Source: Epithemia pelagica
Lineage: Eukaryota; Bacillariophyta; Bacillariophyceae; Surirellales; Surirellaceae
DNA length: 64,000 bases
Reading direction: 5' to 3'
NCBI GenBank assembly: GCA_946965045.2
Contig: OX337240.1
Location: forward strand, 2,914,001 to 2,978,000
In this document: in pieces, positions 11,176 to 21,581 of the stretch
Numbering within the stretch: the stretch's first letter is position 1
Layout: each line of letters begins with the position of its first letter
Program-made: the position numbers and the translations under genes
The notes under the pieces: generated by a model
What the model saw: only the letters and a program-made list of their open reading frames with translations
Databases searched by the model: none
What the model was told of the DNA's origin: nothing

Positions 11176-14100
11176 CGAGATGTCCGCGAGATAGATGCAC
11201 TCTCCAGGGACATTAGCGTTAGGACGTCTATGTGCGAACTAGACAGTCACGCTGACACCTGCTGTCTTGGTAAGGATTGCCTCGTTTTATATGAGACAGA
11301 CAAGGCAGAAGTGAGTGGGTTTTCAACACAGCTCGGGAAACTAAAGGAAACTCCCGTAATCACAGGCGTGTTGGCATATGATGAACCTGTGACAGGAGAG
11401 ACTTACCTGTTGTACTTTCATCAAGCGCTCCATCTTCCGATGATGGAGAAGAGCCTATTGAATCCAAATCAGATGAGAGAGGCTGGTATCATCGTCAATG
11501 ATGTACCACTCAAGTTTATCAAACAGGAGCAAAGGACAAGTGAATCTCATTCATTGGTTGTTCCCATTAATGACGACAACGAGAGCACTCTGACAATTCC
11601 TCTGGAGTTAAAAGGAGTAATCAGTGGCTTCACCGTAAGGAAACCGTCTTGGGAAGAGATAGCGAATGTTGACCCTGCGAACAGGATTGAGATGACCAAC
11701 GACAGTCCAGAATGGGCCCCGAATGACTCGGCTGAAGAAGATGTCGATGAGAGGAGGCTCAGACAGGACGTTCGTCAAGACATGGTCAGAACGAGAGGTT
11801 CGAGGTCGTTGAGTAACAGAATGGCCAAGATGGTGAGAGTAAACTCAAGAACCGTAGCCGAAACGAGCCATAAGAGAAAGGGGACAATAGATCCCATTGG
11901 GTTGGCTTCGAGATGGGGAATCGGTTTGTCAGTTGCGGAGAGGACTTTCAAAGCAACAACGCAACTTGGGGTAAGAGATTTTTCCCAAGGCGTCGGAAGT
12001 AAAAGACTCAAGCATACGGCTTACCAGCTTAAGCATAGAAGGCTTCGGGCAGATGTATACACAGATACTCTGTTTTCGGATACAAAATCTTTGAGCCAAA
12101 ATACTTGTGGTCAAATTTTTGCGACCGAGTTTGGTTGGGTTCAATTTTATCCGTTGGAACGCAAGAAGGATGCTCACACGGCTCTGGAGAAGGTCTTTAA
12201 CGATTACGGGATCTTCAATAGTGTTGTCCCAGATAATGCTCCAGAATTGACGAGTGGGAAATTTAAGAAGACTGCCCAAAAGTTTGGTTGTCGTATTAAG
12301 CCCATAGAAGCTTGGACACCAAACCAAAATTTAGCCGAAGCGAACATCCGTGAACTGAAGAGGGCTTATAGAAGGGAAATGAGAAGGACAAATGCCCCTG
12401 CCGTATTATGGGATCATTGCTTGCAACTGGTAGCTGAGAGACGATCCCATACAGCTTCTGCGACTGAACCGTTTGATGAAGGCCCACCTATAAAAATGTT
12501 GACCGGCGATACACCAGACATATCCCATCTAGTTGAACACAGATGGTATGACCCGGTCTGGTATTCTAATCCCGGGTTTGAGAACAGGGAACTCGGAAGG
12601 TGGCTAGGACCAAGTAAATCGGTTGGTCAAGCAATGAGTTCGAAAATACTGACACGAAAAGGCAAGATTGTCCATCGTACTTCCGTGTGGCCCCTGTCGG
12701 TTGAAAAGTCCCATGATCCGTCGTTTACTGCACAACGTGACCAGTTTGATACTGACCTAAAGGAAGCTCTGGGGAACCGATTCGAAGGTCTTGACCCAGA
12801 GGAAGGAGATGATCCCGCAGAAGAAGGAAATGATACTCCTTTCTTCGAGGCCTATGAAGACGATGAACAAGAAGACACGAGAGTTCCAGAGGCCGACGAT
12901 TACAAGGTGGATGCATACGACAAATTAATCTCGGCCAAGGTGATGCTCCCTTTAGGGGACTCAAAGAGACCAGGTCAAGTTATACGTCGGAAAAGAGATG
13001 CAGACGGTAATCCAATTGGTCGGTCATCTTCAAATCCGTATCTGGATACGTCGTTGTACGAAGTAGAGTTCCATGATGGCCACGTCGAGTCTTATGCGGC
13101 AAACCTGATTGCCGAAAACATTTACGAGCAGTTAGACGATGAGGGAAACAAATACAAACTCATCGATCAGATCATGGATCACCGAAAAGATGCAACTGCC
13201 ATACCAATCTCAGAGGGTACGTTCTTTCATAATGGGAGAGAACATAAGAAAAAGACGACGAGGGGTTGGCAGCTTTGTATATTGTGGAAAGATGGTTCCA
13301 CGTCGTGGGAGATGCTCAAGGACCTGAAGGAATCGTATCCTTTAGAAGTAGCCGAATATGCAGTGGCTAACTTGCTCGACAAAGAACCGGCTTTCAATTG
13401 GTGGGTCGATTTCACTCTCAAGAGGCGTGCAAGACTAATCAAGGCCATCTCAAGCACAAGGTACATGCGAAAATGGCAAAAGTACGGTATTGAGCTTCCT
13501 AAGACCGTAGAACGGGCGTTGCAAATCGATAAAGAAACAGGAACAGACTTCTGGGCTAAAGCCCTTCAACTCGAAATGTCTAAGATCTTTCCTGCAGTCA
13601 AGATTTTGGAAGAAGGCGCGCCGCATCCACCTGGCCATCAAGTCATCCCATGTCATATTGTGTTTGACATAAAGATGGATTTTACCAGGAAAGCGAGGTA
13701 TGTAGCAGGGGGACACCGTACTCAAGAGCCAGAAACGCCTACCTATGCCAGTGTAGTCAGCAGAGAGAGCGTGAGAGTCGGATTCTTACTTGCAGCACTG
13801 AATGGAATCAATATCCTTGCGGCTGATATCGCTGGAGCATATTTGAACGCTCCTTGCCACGAAAGAGTGTGCACCAAATGTGGCTTAGAATTTGGAAAAG
13901 AAAATGAAGGGAGGTACGCGATAATCACTAAGGCACTATATGGCCTTAAGACGAGCGCCTTCGCATGGAGAGAACACCTTTCCACGACTTTGCAAGAGTC
14001 GTTAGGGTTTCGACCGTGCCGAGCAGATCCCGATGTATATCTTCGGGCCTCTACAAAAGATGATGGATCGAAGTACTATGAACTGGTGTTCATCTATATA

Positions 14101-15174
14101 GATGACGTCCTTGTCATCTCTCAGAAGGCACAGGAGATCTTGAATATGATCGACCAACATTATTTATTGAAACCGGATTCGATCGGAGTACCCAAGATCT
14201 ATCTGGGGAACCAAGTAGAAACCTTCGACATTGACAATGACGTGTCTAAAAGATGTTGGGCGCTAAGTTCAAAGCGGTACGCAACAGAAGCCATACGGAA
14301 TGTCAAGGTTTGGATGGATGAAAGAAACTTGAGTCTTAAGACTCGAGCCCCAAGCGTGCTCCCAACAGGATACCGTCCAGAATTGGATACGAGCCCATAT
14401 TGCAATGCTGATTGGCAATCGTTTTTCCAACAGCAGATTGGTGTCCTCAGATGGTTGGTCGAGCTGGGAAGGATTGACATTACTGCGGAAGTTTCAATGT
14501 TGGCGGCTTTCTTAGCAGGAGCAAGGGAAGGTCATGTTCATGCGATGCTTCATGTCTTCGCTTATCTGAACTTGCATGACCGTTCGAGACTGGTACTAGA
14601 CCCTTCATATATTCAGCACGGAGAAGAGTTGACAGCTGATTGGGCAGGTTTTTATCCAGACGCCAAAGAAGACATTCCGGCAGACGCTCCAGAACCATTG
14701 GGTAATCCAGTCCAGATGACTGTCTTCGTCGACTCTGATCATGCTGGAGATTTGATCACCAGACGTTCAAGAACTGGAGTTTTAATCTATCTGAATCGAG
14801 CTCCTGTAACTTGGTACAGTAAGAAACAGACCAGCGTCGAAACATCAACATTTGGGTCAGAATTCATGGCTCTCAAAGTGGGCATTGAAATGGTAAAAGG
14901 ACTTCGATACAAGTTAAGGATGATGGGCGTACCTCTGGATGGACATGCGCATATACGGGTTGATAACATGTCTGTGGTACTGAATACGTCGGTCCCTGAA
15001 TCAACACTGAAAAAGAAGTCAAATTCAATCGCATATCATTTTGTTCGTGAGAATGTTGCATCGGGCATGTGTCGTGTTGCTTTTGAACCGTCGAAGACTA
15101 ACCTTGCTGACATTCTTACCAAGATCCAAACAGGTACAGAGAGAACACGGTTAGCATCAATGATCCTATATTAG
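11176..15174 (+). CDS. pol: Copia-1 pol (protease, integrase, reverse transcriptase, RNase H)
   Basis: The frame continues from gag after one TGA; the first internal ATG is at 11230. Order: aspartic protease with LDSHADTC (about 11240), integrase with Asp in VYTDTLF (about 12055), Asp in VPDNAPEL (about 12225) and Glu in LAEAN (about 12335), then a chromodomain-like Trp-rich stretch (about 13210-13380), reverse transcriptase with YIDD (about 14095), and RNase H starting at VDSDHAGD (about 14728) with a DNMSVV motif. All catalytic residues are visible and no frame is broken, so the enzyme set looks functional. Expression as a Gag-Pol readthrough product is inferred from the shared frame. Confidence 0.9.
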   Translation, partial: RDVREIDALSRDISVRTSMCELDSHADTCCLGKDCLVLYETDKAEVSGFSTQLGKLKETPVITGVLAYDEPVTGETYLLYFHQALHLPMMEKSLLNPNQMREAGIIVNDVPLKFIKQEQRTSESHSLVVPINDDNESTLTIPLELKGVISGFTVRKPSWEEIANVDPANRIEMTNDSPEWAPNDSAEEDVDERRLRQDVRQDMVRTRGSRSLSNRMAKMVRVNSRTVAETSHKRKGTIDPIGLASRWGIGLSVAERTFKATTQLGVRDFSQGVGSKRLKHTAYQLKHRRLRADVYTDTLFSDTKSLSQNTCGQIFATEFGWVQFYPLERKKDAHTALEKVFNDYGIFNSVVPDNAPELTSGKFKKTAQKFGCRIKPIEAWTPNQNLAEANIRELKRAYRREMRRTNAPAVLWDHCLQLVAERRSHTASATEPFDEGPPIKMLTGDTPDISHLVEHRWYDPVWYSNPGFENRELGRWLGPSKSVGQAMSSKILTRKGKIVHRTSVWPLSVEKSHDPSFTAQRDQFDTDLKEALGNRFEGLDPEEGDDPAEEGNDTPFFEAYEDDEQEDTRVPEADDYKVDAYDKLISAKVMLPLGDSKRPGQVIRRKRDADGNPIGRSSSNPYLDTSLYEVEFHDGHVESYAANLIAENIYEQLDDEGNKYKLIDQIMDHRKDATAIPISEGTFFHNGREHKKKTTRGWQLCILWKDGSTSWEMLKDLKESYPLEVAEYAVANLLDKEPAFNWWVDFTLKRRARLIKAISSTRYMRKWQKYGIELPKTVERALQIDKETGTDFWAKALQLEMSKIFPAVKILEEGAPHPPGHQVIPCHIVFDIKMDFTRKARYVAGGHRTQEPETPTYASVVSRESVRVGFLLAALNGINILAADIAGAYLNAPCHERVCTKCGLEFGKENEGRYAIITKALYGLKTSAFAWREHLSTTLQESLGFRPCRADPDVYLRASTKDDGSKYYELVFIYIDDVLVISQKAQEILNMIDQHYLLKPDSIGVPKIYLGNQVETFDIDNDVSKRCWALSSKRYATEAIRNVKVWMDERNLSLKTRAPSVLPTGYRPELDTSPYCNADWQSFFQQQIGVLRWLVELGRIDITAEVSMLAAFLAGAREGHVHAMLHVFAYLNLHDRSRLVLDPSYIQHGEELTADWAGFYPDAKEDIPADAPEPLGNPVQMTVFVDSDHAGDLITRRSRTGVLIYLNRAPVTWYSKKQTSVETSTFGSEFMALKVGIEMVKGLRYKLRMMGVPLDGHAHIRVDNMSVVLNTSVPESTLKKKSNSIAYHFVRENVASGMCRVAFEPSKTNLADILTKIQTGTERTRLASMILY

Positions 15175-15311
15175 TGCGTTTCCCGCCAACCTGTGTTGGG
15201 ACTGGGTACGTCCTGCACCTAAACGATGAAAGGACTTTAAGCAGGTCTAGATGGAACGAGAGAAGATTGGCACAGCTACTTCATTACGAGACGAAGAACT
15301 GTGAGGGGACC

Positions 15312-15432
15312 AAAATATGGCTAGCCTATTGAGCGAAATTAGCGATAGTAAGGCTAGTAAGGCCTCTAAGCTTGAGGCATGAGATAGTCACAATTTTATA
15401 TGTTTTCGAGTCACACCCCTACGCGTATTTTG
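15312..15432 (+). repeat. Copia-1 3' LTR
   Basis: Identical to the 5' LTR over all 121 bp and preceded by the purine-rich GTGAGGGGACC, a plausible polypurine tract. The following bases AAACC are the second copy of the target duplication. Confidence 0.85.
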
Positions 15433-16638
15433 AAACCAAACCTGAATCCTCAAATTTCACCGTCTGGGCGTCGTATATTCGGGTTTTGGGCTTTTCAGGT
15501 TTGGTTACCAAACCTGAAACACACTAGGGATAAAGTTTTCGTTCTGCTACTGTACGCATTTCTTACAGTTTCGAATTCGACTTGGCATGCGTGCGTTCAA
15601 CTCCAACGGTCACTCGTCCCCTTATCTCTAATGAAATTAGACGACATGTCCTTTGTACGATGGAATTCTTTTAGGCTGTTCCTCGAGCACGACAAAACCA
15701 ATCTGAAAACGTGACACGTCATCAATTTACATCATCTTGACGTCATATTTCACTGCACAGTTTTTGTCGGCCCTCCATTCCGACAAATCCAAAGCTCAGG
15801 ATTTGTCGGCCGACAAATCCTGAAATAGCATTAGGGATTGTGTTATCTTTATTCTAGTGTACATATGGGATAGAGAAACTTCCAGCGCGCGTTCTGGACT
15901 TCAGCGGCGCGCGTTCGACTCCAACGGTCCCCCAATCCCTAATGAAGTATTCCAACTTTCGAATAGTATTGGTATTCAATTCCACAGAGTACTTTTGGGG
16001 AGTGTTGGGGACCTAGAGGTAGGCGCGGGCTCTTGTTTTGGTTTTGGTTTTGGTTTTGCTCGAGGATGGAAAAACTGGCCAATGTGAAAATTCTCCAAGA
16101 TGTCACGTTCTCAAATTGGTTTTGTCGTGCTCGAGGAACGGCCTTAGTATTGTATTCAATTTAATGAAGTCAAATGGGGGGGAAGTTGGGGGACGAGGCG
16201 CGGTCTCTGACTTTGGTAAGGACGGCAAATCGCGCCATTTTCCAAACAAATCCTGGAAAGGTCTTCACAGGTTTGGTTTGGTTTGCCGTAAGGAACGGCC
16301 TTAGGCCAATCCTTTAGCTCGCAAAACCAAATCGAGATTGCGTGCACGTTGGAACAGAAACTCTTGACACGACACGCACTCACCAACTGAGCACCCATAT
16401 CCGAACACACGCTCAGCTAGCTAGAGTTCTCGTCTTGAGAAATTTTCCTCGTAACGAATGCGATAATCGCCATAGGAAGACCCAACGCTCAATTACCAAT
16501 TATTCGTTCCTCGTACCTCCTTTCTTTGTTGACTAGGCTTCTTACTCCGCCCCCTAGTCTCAACGCAAGCGCCCTTTCCAAACAGCGAAAGCAATCTCAC
16601 TTTTCTTTGTCGTCCAAGAAGAAAACAAGGTGGGAGCG
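15433..16638. repeat. Foldback repeat cluster upstream of gene 3
   Basis: 15433-15620 completes the 291-bp unit that Copia-1 interrupted. The rest is a related foldback. A block at about 15670-15724 (CCTCGAGCACGACAAAACCA) recurs inverted at about 16090-16145. A 26-base perfect palindrome lies at about 15798-15823. At about 16268-16305 the AAACC/GGCCGTTCC end of the 8811 unit recurs in reverse. It looks like nested or diverged copies of one short inverted-repeat family. From 16330 to the gene 3 start I see nothing clear. Confidence 0.65.
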
Positions 16639-19369
16639 ATGATCCGAATGGCAATGACGACCGATAGCAGCAGCAATGTTCCTCAAGTGGACACTGGCAG
16701 CACTAATAGGACTAGTCTTTACGGGGTGCGACTTTCGTGGACGTTCGTGACGGTGTCCTTGCTCCTGTCCATGGTGGGTCCCTATTATGTGGCAAAGAAT
16801 GTGGCCAACGTCTTAACCAGCACGATTCCCAGTGCAACAAAGGATGGGTCGACACAGTCATTTTCCCCCTCCTCCTCCTCCTCCTCTCGAACCGCCGACC
16901 CAAACTTTCCCATTCCCATATTACATCCTGGAAAACCAGCTCCCAACGCACGCTATACAGGACACTGTTTTGATGATCCCCATCCGTCTTCAACGAACAA
17001 AGAACGAAAGCAAGTTTCGTGGAGTCAACATCGCATTGATGTTCATATGGACTTGGATTCTTTCTCCCCTTCCTCCTTGAACCAAAGTGATGTTGCTGCG
17101 GTCCATGTCGAACAGCAACAACAACAAGAAGAAGAGCATGAATACGATCACAGGGGCGGTCCGTATGAGCCAGCTGGACAACATTTGCTGATTGACATTC
17201 GTCATGTGGATCCCTCCTTTTTGTTGGACACGAAACGCTTGGTACAAGCCATGGTCCATATTGTGACACTGTCCAAATTGACCCTCTTGTCTTATCACTG
17301 CCATGATTTACAAGTTCCCATGGGAGTTTCCTGTGTCGGTGTCTTGCTCGAATCGCATGTCTCGTTGCATACCTGGCCCAGTGCTGGAGTCATTACCTTG
17401 GGTACGACAGTGTTTCCTAAACAAGAAACCTATCAAACATTCACCTTTCTCTCACACCCTGTTGTGTGCCTTTCGTTTCCAATGTTCCAGATCTTTTTAC
17501 GTGTGGAGCACAGAGTTTAATGCCCTTGGTACCCGTCTTGGAGGAACACTTTGCCATTCCATTCTCTGCTGGCGTTGACAAACAAGATCCACCACAACCC
17601 ATCATGACGTGGTCCCATAAGAAACGGGGATATCGAGATTACTTTAGCAACGGCAATGTGGAAAGTGGGACCTCCCCCCACAATGCATCCTCGTCGTCCT
17701 CTTCCACCAGCAGTGTGCACTTGGATTCGGGCGATGCCGATCGTTACTTGTTGGGTCTCACGAGTGTCGATCGTAGAGCCAAAACAGTCCAACTCGAGAC
17801 GGAAACCGACTTTCAAACAGTCGAAATCTTTGGAGTGGGTGCTGGCGGCAACATGAAAAAGATGGAGACGAAGGAAGATCCGGCAGCGTCCAACAAGCGC
17901 ATCTTTTTGAACGGTGTCTTGCAGTCCACCATGCATGGATTGGAAGCCTACCATGAAGCCTTGGTCCATCCGGCCTTGACCATGGTCGAACAAGCCTCCT
18001 ACCAGCAAAACCCAAAGAAGCTTCGAGTGGCTATTATTGGAGGTGGCGAAGGCGCCACTTTGCGGGAAGTTCTCAAACACAAATCGGTAGATTATTGTGC
18101 CATGATTGAAATTGATCAAGAGTTTGTCGAGTTAGCTCAGGAACACTTGAAGGAATGGAATGATTGTCAAGATTTGGCAATGGAGAAGGAGAATGCCGAA
18201 GAAGAGGATGATGACGACGACGAAGAGGACGATGATGAAGAAGAGGACGACTCTGGATATCGTTCTTGCTTTGACGATCCTCGTGCTGAAATTTTTACAG
18301 AGGACGCCGTGTCGTGGTTCGTTGGCCGTTATGGAGATCATGCCACGACCAAGGCGGAGAAATTTGATGTCATTATCATGGATGCTCTGTAAGTCAGTCG
18401 TTTCGTGTCCCACTGATGCAAAGCAAAGTTTGTCGACCCTTTCTCATATTGTTCTGTCTTGTTTGTGTCCTGCTGTTGTTGGACATGATCAGGGACCCTT
18501 CCTCTTCCGTCGAATTTTCGGACGTCTTGTATCGAGACAAGGCCTTTGTCTCCTCCTTGGCCCATGCTCTGGAGGATACTCATGGTGTCATGGTGGTGCA
18601 AGTGGGAGAAGTCCAATATTTTTCGGACGTGGACCCCATGCCTTTCCACGGTGCGTATACTAGTACCGACAAGACTCCCTATTTGACGACTTTTGGAACC
18701 ATTTTGCAACAACATGGCGAGATGGTGGCAATGAATACGTATTCCGAATCGCATGGTCAATTCATGGGACCGTGGGAATTCCGAATCTTGCACAAGATGG
18801 CCGACACGGCCCGACAGTATTATGCCTCTCCGGCTCGTATCGATTGGACTCTGGCTCGTAATGCCCAGTCTTCTCCTTCTGCTCATTTATCCACAGATAC
18901 GTCGTCGTCGTCCTCCTCCTTGTTTCAGTATTTTGATGGTGCCACGTGGGCAGCGGCCCAGTATCCGTCGACGGTCGATGCCACTGTCTTTTGTGGCCCC
19001 ACGTATCCAGCGCAAGGAGACGGCCAACAACCACCACAACCGTTGTATTGTCAAGAACAAGTGCGAGGATACGACCCTCACGAATCGGCCCGGTTGGTTC
19101 AGGAACATGCTTCCTCCTTGGCAGGGAAACTACACGTCTTGCCCGACACGGTCCAGTTGCTGGAAACCGAAATGGCCCACAGTCCAGCCTCTTCCGTGCT
19201 TCCACCCGTGTTGCAGCACCTTGGCAGCAACCATGAGACGACACCGCTCCTGCCAGCATGGCCGGACCATGCCAGTTCCACGACTGCAGATTCGTCGTCG
19301 TCGTCTTGGAATCCATCCGGGTTGTTGTTTTTTGATCCCTTTGGGGATCGCACGCATTGGACTCGCTAA
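16639..19369 (+). CDS. Gene 3: AdoMet decarboxylase - aminopropyltransferase fusion with eroded SET region
   Basis: Three exons, 16639-17401, 17491-18388 and 18493-19369, give 845 aa with the same intron positions and phases as gene 2. I chose ATG 16639. Residues 33-52 are a signal anchor. The AdoMetDC has Glu-Ser-His near 238-240 and Cys in DLFTCG near 259. The aminopropyltransferase has YHEALVHPAL, GGGEG near 438 and MDALDP near 553; an acidic Asp/Glu insert (about 485-510) is longer than in gene 2. The C-terminus keeps scattered matches to gene 2 (FDGATWA, LPDTV, a FFDPFGDR-like block), but GRG, NHGC and the LGNY block are gone, and it stops about 75 residues short. The SET activity is presumably lost while polyamine synthesis may remain. 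Confidence 0.88.
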
Positions 19370-19626
19370 GAAAAAAGAAAGACGAAGAAGAAACGCCAGC
19401 GTGGCGCGTGTTTGTTCCCTGCATGTTTGCGTGTGTGCATATCTGTATCTGCTTTTGCTCGCTCTCCTTCTCTGCCGTGTGTCAGTCTTTTCAAAAAAAG
19501 ACGAAGAAACGCCAGCGTGGCGCCTGTTTGTACCGTTCTCTGCATGTTTGCGTGTGTGCATCTTTATCTGCTTTCGATCTCTCTCTCTCTCTCTCCCTCT
19601 CTCCCTCTCTGTTCTGTCAGTCTTTT
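19370..19626 (+). repeat. Two imperfect tandem repeats of about 125 bp
   Basis: Each unit has GACGAAGAA, then AACGCCAGCGTGGCGC (itself a hairpin), then TGCATGTTTGCGTGTGTGC, a CT-rich tract and TCAGTCTTTT. The second unit carries an expanded CTCTCT stretch. They lie just behind gene 3 and could form its 3' UTR. Confidence 0.75.
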
Positions 19627-20409
19627 CGGGAGCGCATTTGCACTCCATTCCCTTTTGGAGGGTGCCTTCTAGAATTGTGATTTTTCTGGAACATTATAAT
19701 GTTCCAAAGAGGGTGTTTCTCCATCGCCGTGCCCATACTAGAAATGGACCTGACACGCTGGAGCACGTGTATATATACACACAGTATCCTTGTGTTGTGG
19801 TGACATGGCATCCAGTTCCAATCACCCGCAACAACGACGAGAGAACGATAGGTTCCTTCGAACCCACCACTAGCTAGAGGTAGTAGACCTTGTTTCATGG
19901 TTCTGTCATGTGCCCTTGTGTTCCATCCAGATGTGTCATGGGAGGAGTGTCTAGTCCAGGAACCGAACCAATGGTTGTTGTATCTATTCCAACAGAAGGA
20001 GAGACGGAAGAGATGGCATCGGCAATCGGCATGATGTCAAGAAAAGATACCTTACTGAGGGTCTTGTCATGAAGTATATGTGCGACCTATCTGAAGTCGT
20101 TCGTACGCACAACAGACAGCATGTCCTCAAAAGCCTCCACGCGTTTCTCCTTGTGCGTATTCGCCAGTCGGACCATGACAACACGGCAAGAACAAAAGAC
20201 CACAACAATAATCTTGTTCCTTTTTTGAATACGACAGACGAATAGAGATGGAATGAACCGGACACTGGATTGCCTCTAGGAGGAGGGTGTTGCCAATTCC
20301 GTTTGGTGATTGAATGTAGCAGAATCAAACATGCCGTGGCGAAAAGGGACGCTTTCTCGCCATTGCTCGTTGGGTTCTGCTAAATTCAATGGCGGACATG
20401 CTGGGTGCT
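19627..20409. repeat. Intergenic with copy 1 of a hairpin-bearing dispersed repeat
   Basis: About 20090-20395 matches 51015-51345 and 51346-51700. The shared core is a long hairpin (20309-20391) with arms around TAGCAGAA / TTCTGCTA and an inner stem TGGCGA / TCGCCA. No coding frame is convincing in the rest. Confidence 0.65.
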
Positions 20410-20706
20410 AAAACGCACGTGCTGTGAACTCTATGAGTTTCACCAAACAACGCAACAACACGCGTGAGTCGGTACCGAAAAATGGTAGAGAATGTGCCCA
20501 TTTCACATTTTCAATTTTCTAGCTACGCAATAGTGTCTCTCCCGAGAACAAGAACGGAGAAAAGTCGAAACCATCTTTGACAACCATTTGTACTCTGTTG
20601 CGTGGTGTGTGGATCCAAACGCTGTGTTCGCCGAAGTCCATCACGCCCTGAATCCAATCATTCAGTTTCCCTCTCCACTCTCTGCCCTCTAGTATTTTGT
20701 TCCATC

Positions 20707-21580
20707 ATGCTGTTGTTGTTGTGTAATGATCCTTCTGGTTCCATTACGACTCAAGAGAAGAAGAGTGTTGGTGGTTCGTCATCTTCCCACAACCGCAACA
20801 ACAACCAGCACTGCAAAACGTCCGTCGATGGCGGATTGACACTGCAACCACAACAAGAGTCGTCCTTTGCCTTTCGAACCAAGGTCTTTCATCGCATCAC
20901 CAGAACCACTCGTAACAACTCGTCGTCGTTTCTCGAGGCGTGTATTCGGTACCATTTGTGGCAGGGAGAACTGGCTGTGCGTCTTGTTCGTTGTCGTCAT
21001 TGCAGGCAACAACAACAAAAAAGACGATTCTCCACAACCCAAAACACATGCCATCTTCTCCCTCGCACCATACCATCCAACATCAAGAAGAAGAAGAAGA
21101 AGAAGAAGAAGAAGAAGAAGAAGAAGAAGAAGAAGAAGAAGAAGAAGAAGAAGAAGAAGAAAAAGAAGAAGAACACGTGTTTTGGGATGCGTGCTCTACA
21201 CAAGAACAACAACAACAATTAGATGACTAGGTTCCGAATCCGTGGAACAGGTGGTGTCGAATGGAATGGACGACGCATGGCATTGGCCTTGTGTCACTCA
21301 TGGGCTATGCTCTGTTGGAAGGTCCGCTCAATGCCTGGAATGAAGTCTTGTTTGAACACGTGTTTGGCGTGACGGACGATACAGCCGTGATTTTGCGTAA
21401 CCATTGGGCTGGCCTTGTTTGCCTTGTGTCGTCGTCACGAAGGAGGAGGATGATTTTATTTGCATTAGCAAAGGAACAAACGCAGAATATATCTATATGG
21501 AAGGACACGACCCCTCTGCTCGGTGGATTCCTCTTTTTTATTAGCCTGCGCATCGCGGCAAGGTTTTGCATGGTCCATTG
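20707..21580 (+). pseudogene. Broken copy of the membrane-protein gene at 3499-4761
   Basis: From ATG 20707 the translation follows the left-arm protein for about 110 residues, then runs into a long AAG array that shifts the frame. Further on, a segment starting at 21261 matches the left copy again. It jumps directly from the first membrane segment to the third, with about 0.4 kb missing between two Gly-Tyr sites. The poly-Gly end is also lost. The protein is therefore not encoded intact. Confidence 0.75.
21080..21172. repeat. (AAG)n microsatellite
   Basis: Roughly 30 AAG units inside the broken membrane-protein gene. The left arm has only short GAA/AAG runs at this place, so the array expanded after duplication. 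Long poly-Lys, poly-Glu or poly-Arg frames across it are artefacts. Confidence 0.9.
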
Positions 21581-21581
21581 A

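Larger units (their letters stand above)
9138..15432 (+). mobile_element. Copia-1: intact Ty1/Copia retrotransposon (CoDi-like)
   Basis: A 6.3-kb element bounded by two identical 121-bp LTRs, flanked by AAACC on both sides (5-bp target duplication within an AAACC microsatellite, so the exact edge is slightly ambiguous). It carries full-length gag and pol, with integrase before reverse transcriptase as in Copia. Identical LTRs and open frames point to a recent insertion. It separates genes 2 and 3. Confidence 0.93.

Noticed and set aside
21060-21230. Poly-Lys / poly-Arg / poly-Glu proteins
   Set aside because: Produced by the AAG microsatellite inside a broken gene.
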